A stretch of DNA of 64,000 nucleotides from Flavobacteriaceae bacterium (GCA_013214065.1 JABSPK010000015.1:1-64000), one strand, 5' to 3'. Shown: positions 55,332 through 64,000, numbered from the stretch's first letter. A program made the numbers and translations. The notes: a model not told the origin generated them from the letters alone.

Positions 55332-56290
55332 GGGGGATTGCGGTTCCAAATGTCCAAGAACATCTTCCATTGTCCATCTTCCTTTCGCCAAACGACTACG
55401 TACTTTCCTTTCCAACTATTGGTCGATCCGTCCGAAGTTTTTGTTTTCCCTTCAAAATACCCATAGTCGTGGGCGTAGTTTCCGAAAAATTTAATGTATT
55501 CCGAAATGATCTTATGATGGGTTACGGAACTTCCGTTTTCCCGAGGCGTCCAATACAGCTTGAGTTCTTCTCCACTTAAGATATCCCGGTTGTTGGGGAA
55601 GATTTTGGCGTCAGCGGTATACATGGCCATCATGGCTTCGACGTCTTTACTTAGATAGGCTTTTGAAAAAGCGTTCGAGGCGGCCTGTATCGCTTCTTTT
55701 TCCGCGGCTGTGTTTGTGGGGATCTTGCCATTGCTGCAATCGATTTTCCAGGTCGGGAAGACTACCGATTCCGTCTTGTCGACCCATTCACCTACCCATT
55801 TGAATCCAGTATCGGCGATATCGTAAAAACTCAATCGAAAATACCCTTCCATACCATTGGGAGCGGTCTGGTCGCGATACAGTACGATTTTTCCATCAGC
55901 CCTTTTGGTTCCTTCCCAAGCGGGCAAGGTCGTACTTGGCGACCCTGAACTATAGTAATGGACATACCATCGCGTACTGTCTGCGATAAACTGTCTGATG
56001 CTCCCCGAATGCCGACCGTCGGGCTTCAAGGTTTCGTCTTGCACCCCCATACCGTTCATAATGTACTTGAAACGCCATTTCATTTTTTCTGGAGCGGCCC
56101 AGGTCTGATCGGGGTTTCGGGTCTCTGAAATACAATCGCATTCACCGATCATCGGTGCGAAATCCAAAAGTTCTTTTGGCGCTTCCGGATTGGGAAGTCC
56201 ATAGGGGTGTTCGGAAGAAGGCTCATAGGGGTATTGGGCGAAAAGGCCAATGCTGCAAAGACAGCAGACCAAGGTGATCATCTTATTCAT
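55316..56290 (-). CDS. secreted protein with SnoaL/DUF4440-like C-terminal domain
   Basis: A 324-residue exported protein: signal peptide about 1-19 (VCCLCSIGLFAQ), an N-terminal domain (about 40-190) with FAPMIGECDCISETRNPDQT, MKWRFKYIMNGMGVQDET and KRADGKIVLYRDQTAPNGME that resembles DUF1579-type proteins, and a C-terminal SnoaL-like domain (about 200-318, AYLSKDVEAMMAMYTADAKI, ILSGEELKLYWT, KYVVVWRKEDGQWKMFLDIW). Function unknown. It overlaps the convergent HxlR gene at its 3' end. It is separated by 74 bp from the lipoprotein gene on the same strand. Confidence 0.8.
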   Translation of the reverse strand: MNKMITLVCCLCSIGLFAQYPYEPSSEHPYGLPNPEAPKELLDFAPMIGECDCISETRNPDQTWAAPEKMKWRFKYIMNGMGVQDETLKPDGRHSGSIRQFIADSTRWYVHYYSSGSPSTTLPAWEGTKRADGKIVLYRDQTAPNGMEGYFRLSFYDIADTGFKWVGEWVDKTESVVFPTWKIDCSNGKIPTNTAAEKEAIQAASNAFSKAYLSKDVEAMMAMYTADAKIFPNNRDILSGEELKLYWTPRENGSSVTHHKIISEYIKFFGNYAHDYGYFEGKTKTSDGSTNSWKGKYVVVWRKEDGQWKMFLDIWNRNPPQSKP

Positions 56291-56364
56291 TGGAGGTTGA
56301 TTTTACCAAAAAATAAGGAAAGCCGACCGACCTAAGGTACTCCTTGGGAAGAAATTAACACGGC

Positions 56365-56910
56365 TTAGTCCCAGCCCACCATCAAAAATTTGATCTTGGC
56401 GGTTTCCGGTACCTGAACCGCTTCGATACGGCTGTTTGAATAGCGTAGGTTCGCAGGTAATTGGTCTTTGTCAATGGTAAAATACAGTGGGCCGCTTCTT
56501 GGAAATACGACGATGCTATTGAAGGTGGTCACGATTTTTTTGATACCCAAGGTGGATTGTATGTCACCGAAAGTACTGCCCAAACCGATGCCGGATGCCG
56601 TTTGATAACGCTCGTCGTGGATTTGGATATTGCCGATGGTCAAGCTGCTATCTTGCTTTGGCGTGAGGGAAAGTAGCTTGTTGCCCCCTGTTTCGAATAT
56701 CTGGATTTTCTTGGAAGCGATCAGTTTGGATGATGAGGTATCGCGTACGATCGAATCTCCGACGAATAGCTGTGCTAATGCTTCGCTTGTCGAATTTGTT
56801 TGAAGCGGACCAACACTGGTTTCGGTAATCAAAAAAGTGTTGTCTTTTTCGGCACAGGCCGCAAGCAGTAGGAAGATGGCAGAAGCCATCGAAAATTTGG
56901 ATTTTATCAT
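56365..56910 (-). CDS. lipoprotein of unknown function
   Basis: A 181-residue lipoprotein with lipobox LLLAAC (Cys19). The mature part shows LTPKQDSSLTIGNIQIHDER, SGIGLGSTFGDIQSTLGIKK and PLYFTIDKDQLPANLRYSNS, a beta-rich domain of the kind seen in many flavobacterial DUF lipoproteins with no named function. It begins 15 bp after the HerA-type gene and is probably co-transcribed with it. Confidence 0.75.
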   Translation of the reverse strand: MIKSKFSMASAIFLLLAACAEKDNTFLITETSVGPLQTNSTSEALAQLFVGDSIVRDTSSSKLIASKKIQIFETGGNKLLSLTPKQDSSLTIGNIQIHDERYQTASGIGLGSTFGDIQSTLGIKKIVTTFNSIVVFPRSGPLYFTIDKDQLPANLRYSNSRIEAVQVPETAKIKFLMVGWD

Positions 56911-56925
56911 GGATTAGGTTGTGTG

Positions 56926-58440
56926 TTAGCGAATGACTTTCTTTAGGACCCCAAGTACGCCCCGGATAAAGGTGGCGCTGGTCAGAACCTTGACCACTGG
57001 ATTCATTCGGGTGCTTCGGCTTCTGCTCGAAGAGCGACTGCGGCTACTGGCTTTTCTGGCAACTTCTTTTTCCGCCTCTTTTTCGGCCTTTTCGATTTTT
57101 TCGTTCAAAATTTCATACGCGCTCTCGCGATCGATGTCCTCGTTGTATTTTTTGACCAGTTTCGATTTACCGATGGCTGTTTTCAGTTCGGCATCGGTCA
57201 AAACATCCATGCGGCTCATAGGTGCGCGCAAAAGGGTAGCGGCTAAGGGGGTCGGCCGTCCTTTTTCATCCAAGGCCGAAATCAAGGCCTCGCCGATCCC
57301 TAAAGAGGTCAACACCTCTTTGGTGTCATAGAATTCCGAATCGGGGTAGTTCTCCGCGGTCAATTTAATGGCTTTGCGATCCTTGGCGGTGAACGCCCTT
57401 AACGCATGCTGGACCTTTAGTCCCAATTGTGCTAGTACGGCGTCAGGCACATCGGTCGGGTTTTGGGTCACGAAGTACAGTCCTATGCCTTTGGAACGGA
57501 TCAGTTTGACGATGCTCTCGATTTGATCGAGCAACGCTTTTGAAGCTTCTTTGAAGATCAAATGGGCTTCATCGATAAATAGAATCAACTCCGGACGGTC
57601 ACTATCGCCCTGTTCTGGGAAGGTCGCATAGATTTCAGCCAATAAACTCAACATGAAGGTCGAGAAAAGCTTGGGTCGGTCTTGGATGTCGGTCAATCGG
57701 ATGATATTGATATAACCCCGGCCCTGGTCGTCGATCCGAACCAAATCTTCCACGTCGAATGATTTTTCACCGAAAAACAGATCGGCCCCTTGTTGTTCGA
57801 GTTCGATGATTTTTCGGAGGATGGTTCCCGTTGAACTGGTCGAAATCCTTCCGTATTCGGATTGAAATTCCTTTTTTCCTTCACCGGTCGCATATTGCAA
57901 TACCTTTTTGAAGTCCTTCAAGTCGAGTAGGGGTAGTTTTTTATCATCGCAATACTTGAAAACAACGGCAACGATTCCTTCCTGCGTCACGGTCAAATCA
58001 AGGATCCGCGATAGCAAGGTCGGTCCGAATTCGGACACAGTGGCCCTAAGACGTACCCCATCTTGTTCGGAAAGGGTCAACATTTCGACCGGAAAACCCT
58101 TAGCTTCAAAAGGAAGGCCGATGGCCGCATGACGTTCATCGATTTTTGGATGACCGGGACTTGGCTGGGCAATACCACTCAAATCCCCTTTAAGGTCCAT
58201 CAACAAGACTGGAATCCCCTTTTCGGATAAGTTCTCGGCAATGACTTGAAGGGTTTTCGTTTTTCCGGTACCTGTGGCCCCCGCGATCAGACCGTGTCTG
58301 TTCAAGGTCTTTAAAGGAACCTTGATGTACGCATTGGTCACTGCTTCCCCATCGAGCATCCCAGCACCCATGGTCAAAAATTCCCCTTTGGTGGCATACC
58401 CGGTTTCGATATGTTCCATGAACCGTTCCTTGTTGCCCAT
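56926..58440 (-). CDS. HerA/YjgR-type ATPase (DUF853)
   Basis: A 504-residue P-loop ATPase of the DUF853 (YjgR) family, related to HerA helicases. Walker A is in GLIAGATGTGKTKTLQVIAE (about residues 51-64), Walker B in LILFIDEAHLIF, the Arg/sensor region in GIGLYFVTQNPTDVPDAVLA, and VQHALRAFTAKDRKAIKLTA follows. The C-terminal tail is coiled-coil-like and Lys/Glu-rich (EKIEKAEKEAEKEVARK), then Ser/Arg-rich. The function in bacteria is not established. The start at 58440 is the first ATG; the ATG eight codons later is an alternative. Confidence 0.93.
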   Translation of the reverse strand: MGNKERFMEHIETGYATKGEFLTMGAGMLDGEAVTNAYIKVPLKTLNRHGLIAGATGTGKTKTLQVIAENLSEKGIPVLLMDLKGDLSGIAQPSPGHPKIDERHAAIGLPFEAKGFPVEMLTLSEQDGVRLRATVSEFGPTLLSRILDLTVTQEGIVAVVFKYCDDKKLPLLDLKDFKKVLQYATGEGKKEFQSEYGRISTSSTGTILRKIIELEQQGADLFFGEKSFDVEDLVRIDDQGRGYINIIRLTDIQDRPKLFSTFMLSLLAEIYATFPEQGDSDRPELILFIDEAHLIFKEASKALLDQIESIVKLIRSKGIGLYFVTQNPTDVPDAVLAQLGLKVQHALRAFTAKDRKAIKLTAENYPDSEFYDTKEVLTSLGIGEALISALDEKGRPTPLAATLLRAPMSRMDVLTDAELKTAIGKSKLVKKYNEDIDRESAYEILNEKIEKAEKEAEKEVARKASSRSRSSSRSRSTRMNPVVKVLTSATFIRGVLGVLKKVIR

Positions 58441-58567
58441 ACTACGTAGTTTGGGTTAAAAATAGGCAAATTCCCGAATCCGAAGTTACTGCCACCTATT
58501 GATTTCCGTTCATCTCTAGCGGTCGGTTCGATTGAATTGATGAACTTAGTGTTATAAAAACCCGAGT

Positions 58568-59023
58568 ATGCAAACGAAACTTTCCTTCCGATTTGTGGTG
58601 ACCTTGATAACGCTGCTATGCTTGAGCAATTTATCCGCACAACAAGAATCCATTATTTTTCATGCCCCAGCAGATCCGGCAAGGGCCTCAGCACCCTTTA
58701 GCGAAGCCGTACAGGCTGGTAACCTCTTCTTTTTAGCCGGGCAGATCGGTATGGACCGCAGTGTCGGTAAATTGGCCGAAGGAGGGATCAAGGGGCAGAC
58801 CGAACAAGCGATCAAAAACATCAAAGGCGTACTTGAACATCATGGCCTGAGTTTGGATCATGTGGTCAAGTGTACGGTTATCTTGGCCGACATTAACGAT
58901 TTTAGGGCGTTCAATGAAGTCTATGTAAAGTACTTTCCCAAGAAACCCGCGCGTACGACCTATGCAGCGGCGGGTTTGGCAGTAGGCGCCCAAATCGAAA
59001 TCGACGTGATCGCCGTACAATGA
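58568..59023 (+). CDS. exported RidA-family protein
   Basis: A 151-residue RidA (YjgF) family protein with a clear signal peptide (about 1-24, VVTLITLLCLSNLSAQQ), which the cytoplasmic enamine/imine deaminase RidA lacks. The family core is present: APFSEAVQAGNLFFLAGQIG, GIKGQTEQAIKNIKGVLEHH, VVKCTVILADINDFRAFNEV and PARTTYAAAGLAVGAQIEID. It includes the catalytic Arg (129) and the following conserved acidic residue. It probably acts on reactive enamines or another small substrate in the periplasm. Confidence 0.9.
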   Translation: MQTKLSFRFVVTLITLLCLSNLSAQQESIIFHAPADPARASAPFSEAVQAGNLFFLAGQIGMDRSVGKLAEGGIKGQTEQAIKNIKGVLEHHGLSLDHVVKCTVILADINDFRAFNEVYVKYFPKKPARTTYAAAGLAVGAQIEIDVIAVQ

Positions 59024-59062
59024 TCGATACGATCGGTATTCGGATAATCTTCGAATCCGAAC

Positions 59063-59070
59063 TATCTTTG
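59063..59070 (+). promoter_or_regulatory. candidate -7 element of the queE promoter
   Basis: TATCTTTG fits TAnnTTTG exactly but ends only 4 bases before the ATG at 59075, implying a leaderless message or a start at a later ATG (59081 or 59093). No clear TTG is seen upstream. Confidence 0.45.
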
Positions 59071-59074
59071 CCGC

Positions 59075-59707
59075 ATGGCAATGGAAGCAGTAATGGATTT
59101 GGTCGATAAAGGGTTGATGTTACCCTTGATGGAAGAGTTCTACACCATTCAAGGGGAGGGCTATCACAAAGGCACCGCCGCTTATTTTATCCGGGTCGGC
59201 GGTTGTGATGTGGGCTGCCATTGGTGTGATGTCAAGGAAAGTTGGAATGCCGAAAGCCATCCACCCACTGATATCGAACAGATCGTTTCCAACGCGGCCC
59301 GATATTCCGAAACCATTGTTGTGACCGGGGGTGAACCCCTCACTTGGGATATGGGTCCTTTGACTTCGGGTCTGAAACAACAAGGACTTCAGACCCATAT
59401 CGAAACCTCAGGAGCCTATGCATTGACCGGTACTTGGGACTGGATTTGCCTTTCACCCAAGAAGAACAAACTTCCCGTCGGTGACATCCACCAGAAAGCC
59501 CATGAACTAAAGGTCATCGTGTATAACAAACACGATCTGATCTTTGCCGAGGAACAGGCCGCTCAGGTTGGGGAAGATTGTATCTGCTATTTACAACCCG
59601 AATGGAGCGTTCGCGAAAAAGTCATCCCGATGATCGTCGACTATGTCATGCAACACCCCAATTGGAAAGTTTCGTTGCAGACCCATAAATACCTGAACAT
59701 CCCCTAA
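59075..59707 (+). CDS. queE: 7-carboxy-7-deazaguanine synthase
   Basis: QueE, 210 residues, a radical SAM enzyme making 7-carboxy-7-deazaguanine in the queuosine pathway. The iron-sulphur motif is the QueE-type CX3CX2C, CDVGCHWC at residues 44-51, preceded by EEFYTIQGEGYHKGTAAYFI. The conserved VVTGGEPLTWDMGPL and HIETSGAYALTG are present, and the C-terminal WKVSLQTHKYLNIP is typical. The start is uncertain among ATGs at 59075, 59081 and 59093. The promoter-like TATCTTTG at 59063-59070 favours a later one. It overlaps the convergent BNR protein gene by 4 bases at the stop. Confidence 0.93.
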   Translation: MAMEAVMDLVDKGLMLPLMEEFYTIQGEGYHKGTAAYFIRVGGCDVGCHWCDVKESWNAESHPPTDIEQIVSNAARYSETIVVTGGEPLTWDMGPLTSGLKQQGLQTHIETSGAYALTGTWDWICLSPKKNKLPVGDIHQKAHELKVIVYNKHDLIFAEEQAAQVGEDCICYLQPEWSVREKVIPMIVDYVMQHPNWKVSLQTHKYLNIP

Positions 59708-62700
59708 TCCAAGAAATGGAGGTTGCCCGGTGTGTAGGGTGCTCCAGCACTTTTTAAGCGTTTTCTAAAAGCCTCGAATTTTTGGTTGACCAATACCTTG
59801 GTACGCTCATAGACCGGTGCGAATTCCTCTTTGGCTATTGCGAAGGTCTGGCGATGGGTCGCTGTCGGACTTCCGGTGGAGTTCGATTGTTCGTATAACA
59901 AATACCCGATCCGGCTGCCAATCGAAGGCGGGGTACCACGATCCAGTCGGCTGGCGATGCGATCCCCGTTGATTTTTTTACGGATTTCGAAAATCTCCTT
60001 TTCCAACGCCTTCCAAGCTTTCAACAGATCGCCATGTTCTTTCGGGGTCTGTTTTATCGCCGCTTTCATGTATTTCAGTTCGTTCGAAAGTTCGCCCAAG
60101 GTCGTCTGGACGCTTTCCACTTTTCCGGCCACTTCATTCACTTCTTGCTGGAAAAGGGCCAACGCATCACGATCTTCTGCCGGAAGTACGGTGTTGTTCA
60201 AGGCTACGACCTCGAAGCTGACCGACCCACCGAGCGGCGTCTCGACTTGGTCAACGATTTTCGACATGCGAAGCGAATACGTGCCGGGAGGTACTTTTGC
60301 TCCTTTGCTACCTCCGCCAAAGGGATTATAAAACGGTGGTTTGATGAAATCAATGGGCTCTTTGGAGGCATACCTCAGGTCCCAGTGCATCCGCTGTACT
60401 CCTACTTTTGGGGTCGTAAATAGTTTTCGGACAAGGACGTTATTGGCATCCGTAATGGTCAAGACCAATTGCGGGCCGGTTTCATTGGCCTCGGCCTCAA
60501 GGGTCTCATAAGAGGGGTACGGATTGTCGCCCCCATCTTTTAACCGCTTTTTTTCCGCTTCACGTCGCTGGTCTTTTTTGCTCTTGATCCCTTCTTTTAA
60601 GTGCCATGTCAAGATCGCCTCGGCCCCTAGGTTGTCACCGATGAAAAAGTTATCACCCATAAAGGCTTTATCGGGTAACCCAAGGGGATAGGCATCTTCG
60701 AACTGTAACGCATCACGGATCGGGTACAGCGTGGCCTGGTCTTCCAACGATGACGTGATGTTCCTTAAGCTAGAATAGTCGTCCAAAACGTAGAACCCTC
60801 GGCCAAACGTACCCAAGACCAAATCGCTCTGATCTTCTTGGATCGCGATGTCACGCACGGCGATGGGGGGCAATCCACTTTTGAGCTGTTTCCACTCGTC
60901 CCCTTGGTTTGGTGAAAAGAACACCCCGAATTCGGTGCCGACGAACAACAGATCGGCATCGATATGGTCTTGCTCGAAGGCGTAGGCCGAACCGCGTTCA
61001 GGTAGATTGTTCGTTATCGATTTCCAGCTCCGTCCTTTATCGGTGCTTTTAAAGACATAGGGTTTGAAATCCCCTTTTTTATGGTTGTTGAAACAAGCAT
61101 ATACCACATTTTCATTGTGCTTGGATGCAAATACCGCATTGACATAGGTGTCTTTCGGAACTCCGCTAAAGCCAGCCACTTTGCGCCAATTGGCACCACC
61201 GTCTTCAGTAATTTGAATCAAACCATCATCGGTTCCAACAAACAACAAATCCGGATTCAATGGGGATTCCGAAAAAGAGACTATGGTACCATAGGGTGAC
61301 GTCGATTGGTTCTTCATAACGGCTTCGACACCCCAAACCCGGCCCATCACCGGAATGGTGTTTCGATCGATGTTTTGCGACAGGTCTTCACTGATCACCT
61401 GCCAGCTGTTTCCGTAATCATCACTTTTGAATAGTTTGTTCGCGGCGAAATACAACCGTCCCTTGGCATGGCGACTAACGGCCAATGGGGCGTCCCAGTT
61501 CCAACGATAGCTGTTTTCGCCTTTTCGTTCTTTGGGTTGGATGCCCTTTTCCTCACCGCTGCGTTTGTCATAGCGCACCAAATTGCCATATTGTGATTGG
61601 GCATAGACGATATCAGGATTATCGGGGTCGATCTGTGATTCGAATCCGTCACCGCCATGGGTGATGAACCAATCGAAATTGTTGGGTCCGTTCGCACTGA
61701 CCGTGCGCGAGGGCCCTCCCAGGCTGAAATTGTCTTGGGTACCCCCGTAAATGTTGTAAAACGGTTTGGCATTGTCAACGGCCACCTTGTAAAATTGGGT
61801 GACGGGCAAATTGGGTTTGAACGTCCAATGTTTGCCATTATCCCAGGATTCGTAAATGCCCCCATCGTTGCCCGACAATAGGTGGGCCGTATTGTTCGGA
61901 TTGATCCAAATCACATGGTTATCGATGTGTTTAAAGTCTTCCCCTACGTAATCGAAGGTTTTTCCACCATCGTAGGTCACCCGCATCCAATTGTTCATGG
62001 CGAAGACCCGATTCGGATCAATGGGATCCGCAAAAATCTCTTGATAATAATTTCCGCTTGTGGCATACCCTCCGCGTTTCTCCCACGAAGCACCACGATT
62101 TGTAGATCGAAAAAAGCCGCCCTTTCCTTGTGCCGCCTCCACGATGGCATAAAGATATTCTGGATCTGCCGGTGAAATCGCAAGGCCGATCCGACCTAAA
62201 GTGGTTTTGGGCAGTCCTTTGTTGATTTTTTTCCAAGTGCTTCCACCATCCGTCGATTTGTGGATTCCCGAACCTGGTCCGCCACCGATGTAGGTAAACA
62301 CATGACGTCTTCGTTGAAAGGTCGAGGCATAGAGCACATCGGGGTTTCTTGGGTCCATGACCACATCGTTTACCCCGGTATGGGTATCGACCGTTAAAAC
62401 GGCTTCCCAAGTGGTCCCACCATCCACGGTTTTATAAAGTCCACGTTCCCCACCAGCACTCCAAAGGGGGCCTATGGCGGCAACATAAACGATTTCAGGG
62501 TGTTCCGGATGTACGATGATCTTTCCAATATGTTCCGAAGTCTTGAGTCCTAAATGTTGCCAACTCTTTCCACCGTCATCCGAACGGTATACACCATCGC
62601 CGTAAGAAACGCTACGCTGGTTGTTGTTCTCACCCGTACCGACCCAAATGACGTTCGGATTGGTAGGGTCTAAGGTTACACAGCCAATGGAGTAACTGCC

Positions 62701-62982
62701 TTGACCATCGAAAATGGGTTGATAGGTGTTCCCCGCATTGACGGTCTTCCATACCCCACCCGCCGAAGTAGCCACGTAGTACTCGTTGAAGTTGTCGGGG
62801 TTTACGGCGATGTCCGAGATACGACCCGAGGTGAGTGCAGGACCCAAACTCCTGAATTTGAGACCGCTTAGACCAACTTCCGACAGGGGTGTTTCTTGGT
62901 CTTTGTCAGTTGACTTTTTGTTGCGTTGGGCTTGACTGGTGAGCGTTGCTAAAATCAGTAAAAAAAGTAAGGGCTTTTTCAT
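59704..62982 (-). CDS. large secreted BNR/VPS10-like propeller protein
   Basis: A protein of 1,092 residues from the ATG at 62982, where a signal peptide begins (MKKPLLFLLILATLTSQAQ). Most of it is a beta-propeller of sortilin/VPS10-like BNR (Asp-box) repeats, with many copies of the S-x-D-x-G-x-x-W type such as RSDDGGKSWQH, KTVDGGTTWEA, KSTDGGSTWKK and KSTDKGRSWKS. The C-terminal region (about 790-1,080) has a fibronectin-like part (GTYSLRMSKI) and a helical segment. Such proteins are common in secreted fractions of Bacteroidota. Enzymatic activity is not established. An upstream in-frame ATG would add 22 residues but spoils the signal peptide. Confidence 0.85.
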   Translation of the reverse strand: MKKPLLFLLILATLTSQAQRNKKSTDKDQETPLSEVGLSGLKFRSLGPALTSGRISDIAVNPDNFNEYYVATSAGGVWKTVNAGNTYQPIFDGQGSYSIGCVTLDPTNPNVIWVGTGENNNQRSVSYGDGVYRSDDGGKSWQHLGLKTSEHIGKIIVHPEHPEIVYVAAIGPLWSAGGERGLYKTVDGGTTWEAVLTVDTHTGVNDVVMDPRNPDVLYASTFQRRRHVFTYIGGGPGSGIHKSTDGGSTWKKINKGLPKTTLGRIGLAISPADPEYLYAIVEAAQGKGGFFRSTNRGASWEKRGGYATSGNYYQEIFADPIDPNRVFAMNNWMRVTYDGGKTFDYVGEDFKHIDNHVIWINPNNTAHLLSGNDGGIYESWDNGKHWTFKPNLPVTQFYKVAVDNAKPFYNIYGGTQDNFSLGGPSRTVSANGPNNFDWFITHGGDGFESQIDPDNPDIVYAQSQYGNLVRYDKRSGEEKGIQPKERKGENSYRWNWDAPLAVSRHAKGRLYFAANKLFKSDDYGNSWQVISEDLSQNIDRNTIPVMGRVWGVEAVMKNQSTSPYGTIVSFSESPLNPDLLFVGTDDGLIQITEDGGANWRKVAGFSGVPKDTYVNAVFASKHNENVVYACFNNHKKGDFKPYVFKSTDKGRSWKSITNNLPERGSAYAFEQDHIDADLLFVGTEFGVFFSPNQGDEWKQLKSGLPPIAVRDIAIQEDQSDLVLGTFGRGFYVLDDYSSLRNITSSLEDQATLYPIRDALQFEDAYPLGLPDKAFMGDNFFIGDNLGAEAILTWHLKEGIKSKKDQRREAEKKRLKDGGDNPYPSYETLEAEANETGPQLVLTITDANNVLVRKLFTTPKVGVQRMHWDLRYASKEPIDFIKPPFYNPFGGGSKGAKVPPGTYSLRMSKIVDQVETPLGGSVSFEVVALNNTVLPAEDRDALALFQQEVNEVAGKVESVQTTLGELSNELKYMKAAIKQTPKEHGDLLKAWKALEKEIFEIRKKINGDRIASRLDRGTPPSIGSRIGYLLYEQSNSTGSPTATHRQTFAIAKEEFAPVYERTKVLVNQKFEAFRKRLKSAGAPYTPGNLHFLD

Positions 62983-63106
62983 GGAAACAGGAATATTGAT
63001 AGGCTGTAAGATAGCGAATATTCCCGTGTTCCCCCTCGGTCTACGCATGAATTTGCCTTCTTTCGACCCGCCTAATTCCTGCCGGTGAAACCCAAATGTT
63101 CCGTGT

Positions 63107-63994
63107 CTATCGCCCTCCGTTATTTTGCAAATCTAGAATACATTCTGGATCTAGATCGGTAACAACGGCCAGACCCCTTGCCGCATGGGATTCGAGTACG
63201 TTCATGACATACAGACCTGAAAGGGAGCAGGCGGATTGGATTTTCTGGGTCCCAAAACCAATGGCCTGTCTTGAAGATGGGGATCCGAAAGTAAGCTCGG
63301 CCTGCATCAAACAACCATCGACCACACAATGGTTCTGGGCATTGGGGTCTTCGTGATCATTGACCGGTACCGTACCCAAGTTGACCAAACCGAATAAATG
63401 GCCGAATTCGTGATTCAAGGTTGCGGTTTCGACATCGGCATCGGTGATGGTCAAACTGCGCCCGGCCAAAGCTTGTACGGTACGTTCGTAAATGACCATT
63501 GAGGTGTTGCGGTATACCGCACCCAAGGTGACTACACCGGAATCGAGGTTGTCACCCTCTGCCGAAGCGTCAGCAAAAAAGATATAGATCGCGATGGTGT
63601 TGCCATTGTTATAAGCTGTGCGGTTTTCAGCTTCAAGATTCGCGATTTCCTGTAGGGTGATTTCGGTACTACCCACACTTGGAATTTCAAGGAAATCGAT
63701 ATCGATCTGTTGCTTAAAAGTACGTTCCCTCAAAAAATTCTCGAAGTTCGTCATCGCTTCTGCGGTGGGCCGAAAACCTTCTACAAAAGCGATTTCGACC
63801 AGAATCCGATTAAAGTTCGTATTGGAGAGGATATCATTGGCCGAAGCCCCGGTCGCCAAAAGGTTTTGGGAACGGTCTACTTGGTCTGGGCCATCATCGA
63901 CCGGATCCACATCGTCGTTGTTGCTCGACCCAGAAGAACATGCCGTAAGGCATATCAAAAACAGGGTGAACAGGAGGAAATTTATCTTTTTCAT
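63107..63994 (-). CDS. lipoprotein metalloprotease with archaemetzincin-like motif
   Basis: A 295-residue lipoprotein with lipobox LTAC (Cys19) and an acidic spacer (about 26-40). The zinc motif HEFGHLFGLVN at 195-205 is metzincin-like, but the third position is Asn instead of His or Asp. After an insertion of about 17 residues comes HCVVDGCLM (222-230), which resembles the archaemetzincin motif HCxxxxCxM, so His222 could be the third ligand and Met230 the Met-turn. Another Cys pair lies in QSACSLSG and DPECILD. It probably cleaves proteins at the cell surface. The start codon lies near the right edge (63994). Confidence 0.82.
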   Translation of the reverse strand: MKKINFLLFTLFLICLTACSSGSSNNDDVDPVDDGPDQVDRSQNLLATGASANDILSNTNFNRILVEIAFVEGFRPTAEAMTNFENFLRERTFKQQIDIDFLEIPSVGSTEITLQEIANLEAENRTAYNNGNTIAIYIFFADASAEGDNLDSGVVTLGAVYRNTSMVIYERTVQALAGRSLTITDADVETATLNHEFGHLFGLVNLGTVPVNDHEDPNAQNHCVVDGCLMQAELTFGSPSSRQAIGFGTQKIQSACSLSGLYVMNVLESHAARGLAVVTDLDPECILDLQNNGGR

Positions 63995-64000
63995 AGTTAG

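Overview
This window comes from a chromosome of a marine flavobacterium (Bacteroidota, Flavobacteriaceae). The evidence is the SusC-type and STN-type TonB-dependent receptors, the TAnnTTTG promoter elements, very weak Shine-Dalgarno signals, a proteorhodopsin with its own retinal-forming blh gene, and the flavobacterial trio of citrate synthase with two pentein-fold arginine/citrulline hydrolases. No tRNA, rRNA, insertion sequence, prophage or CRISPR array was seen.

Region 1 (1-2 kb): the 5' part of a susC gene running off the left edge, and one exported protein of unknown function. Region 2 (2-19.1 kb): a nearly unbroken + strand run of translation genes, str-S10-spc-alpha fused together (rpsL, rpsG, fusA, rpsJ, rplC to rplO, secY, infA, rpmJ, rpsM, rpsK, rpsD, rpoA, rplQ). 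It ends at a strong bidirectional terminator. tuf is absent between fusA and rpsJ. The longer gaps in this run lie upstream of rpsL, rplC and rpsD, and each can fold into hairpins. The rplC gap also has a clear intrinsic terminator inside the leader, which looks like transcription attenuation. Region 3 (19.2-26.7 kb): central metabolism (carA, eno, a glycogen synthase, gltA, two pentein-fold enzymes).

Region 4 (26.7-35.1 kb): a minus-strand block of envelope and unknown proteins, argS with an MtfA-like peptidase, then the divergent phototrophy pair: a DTE-motif, Met105-type (predicted green-absorbing) proton-pumping rhodopsin and blh, which makes its retinal. The pair shares a short intergenic region with a perfect 12-bp direct repeat. 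Region 5 (35.1-41.1 kb): an ECF sigma/FecR/STN-TonB receptor cell-surface signalling cassette, divergent from a very acidic lipoprotein built of four short and three longer internal repeats. Region 6 (41.2-49.3 kb): ffh-folD, a propeller-type sensor kinase and its NarL-type response regulator, an OmpA-domain protein, and small lipoproteins. The kinase gene and one lipoprotein gene each carry an apparent single-base frameshift.

Region 7 (49.4-64 kb): accessory and envelope genes: an esterase lipoprotein, a YceI/membrane-AraC operon, VOC and alpha/beta hydrolase genes beside a HxlR regulator, a HerA/YjgR-type ATPase, an exported RidA, queE, a large BNR/VPS10-like secreted protein, and a lipoprotein metalloprotease with an unusual zinc motif. 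Many convergent gene pairs here overlap at their 3' ends with no terminator between them.

Functional calls rest on reading the translated sequences and recalling family motifs. No database search was run.
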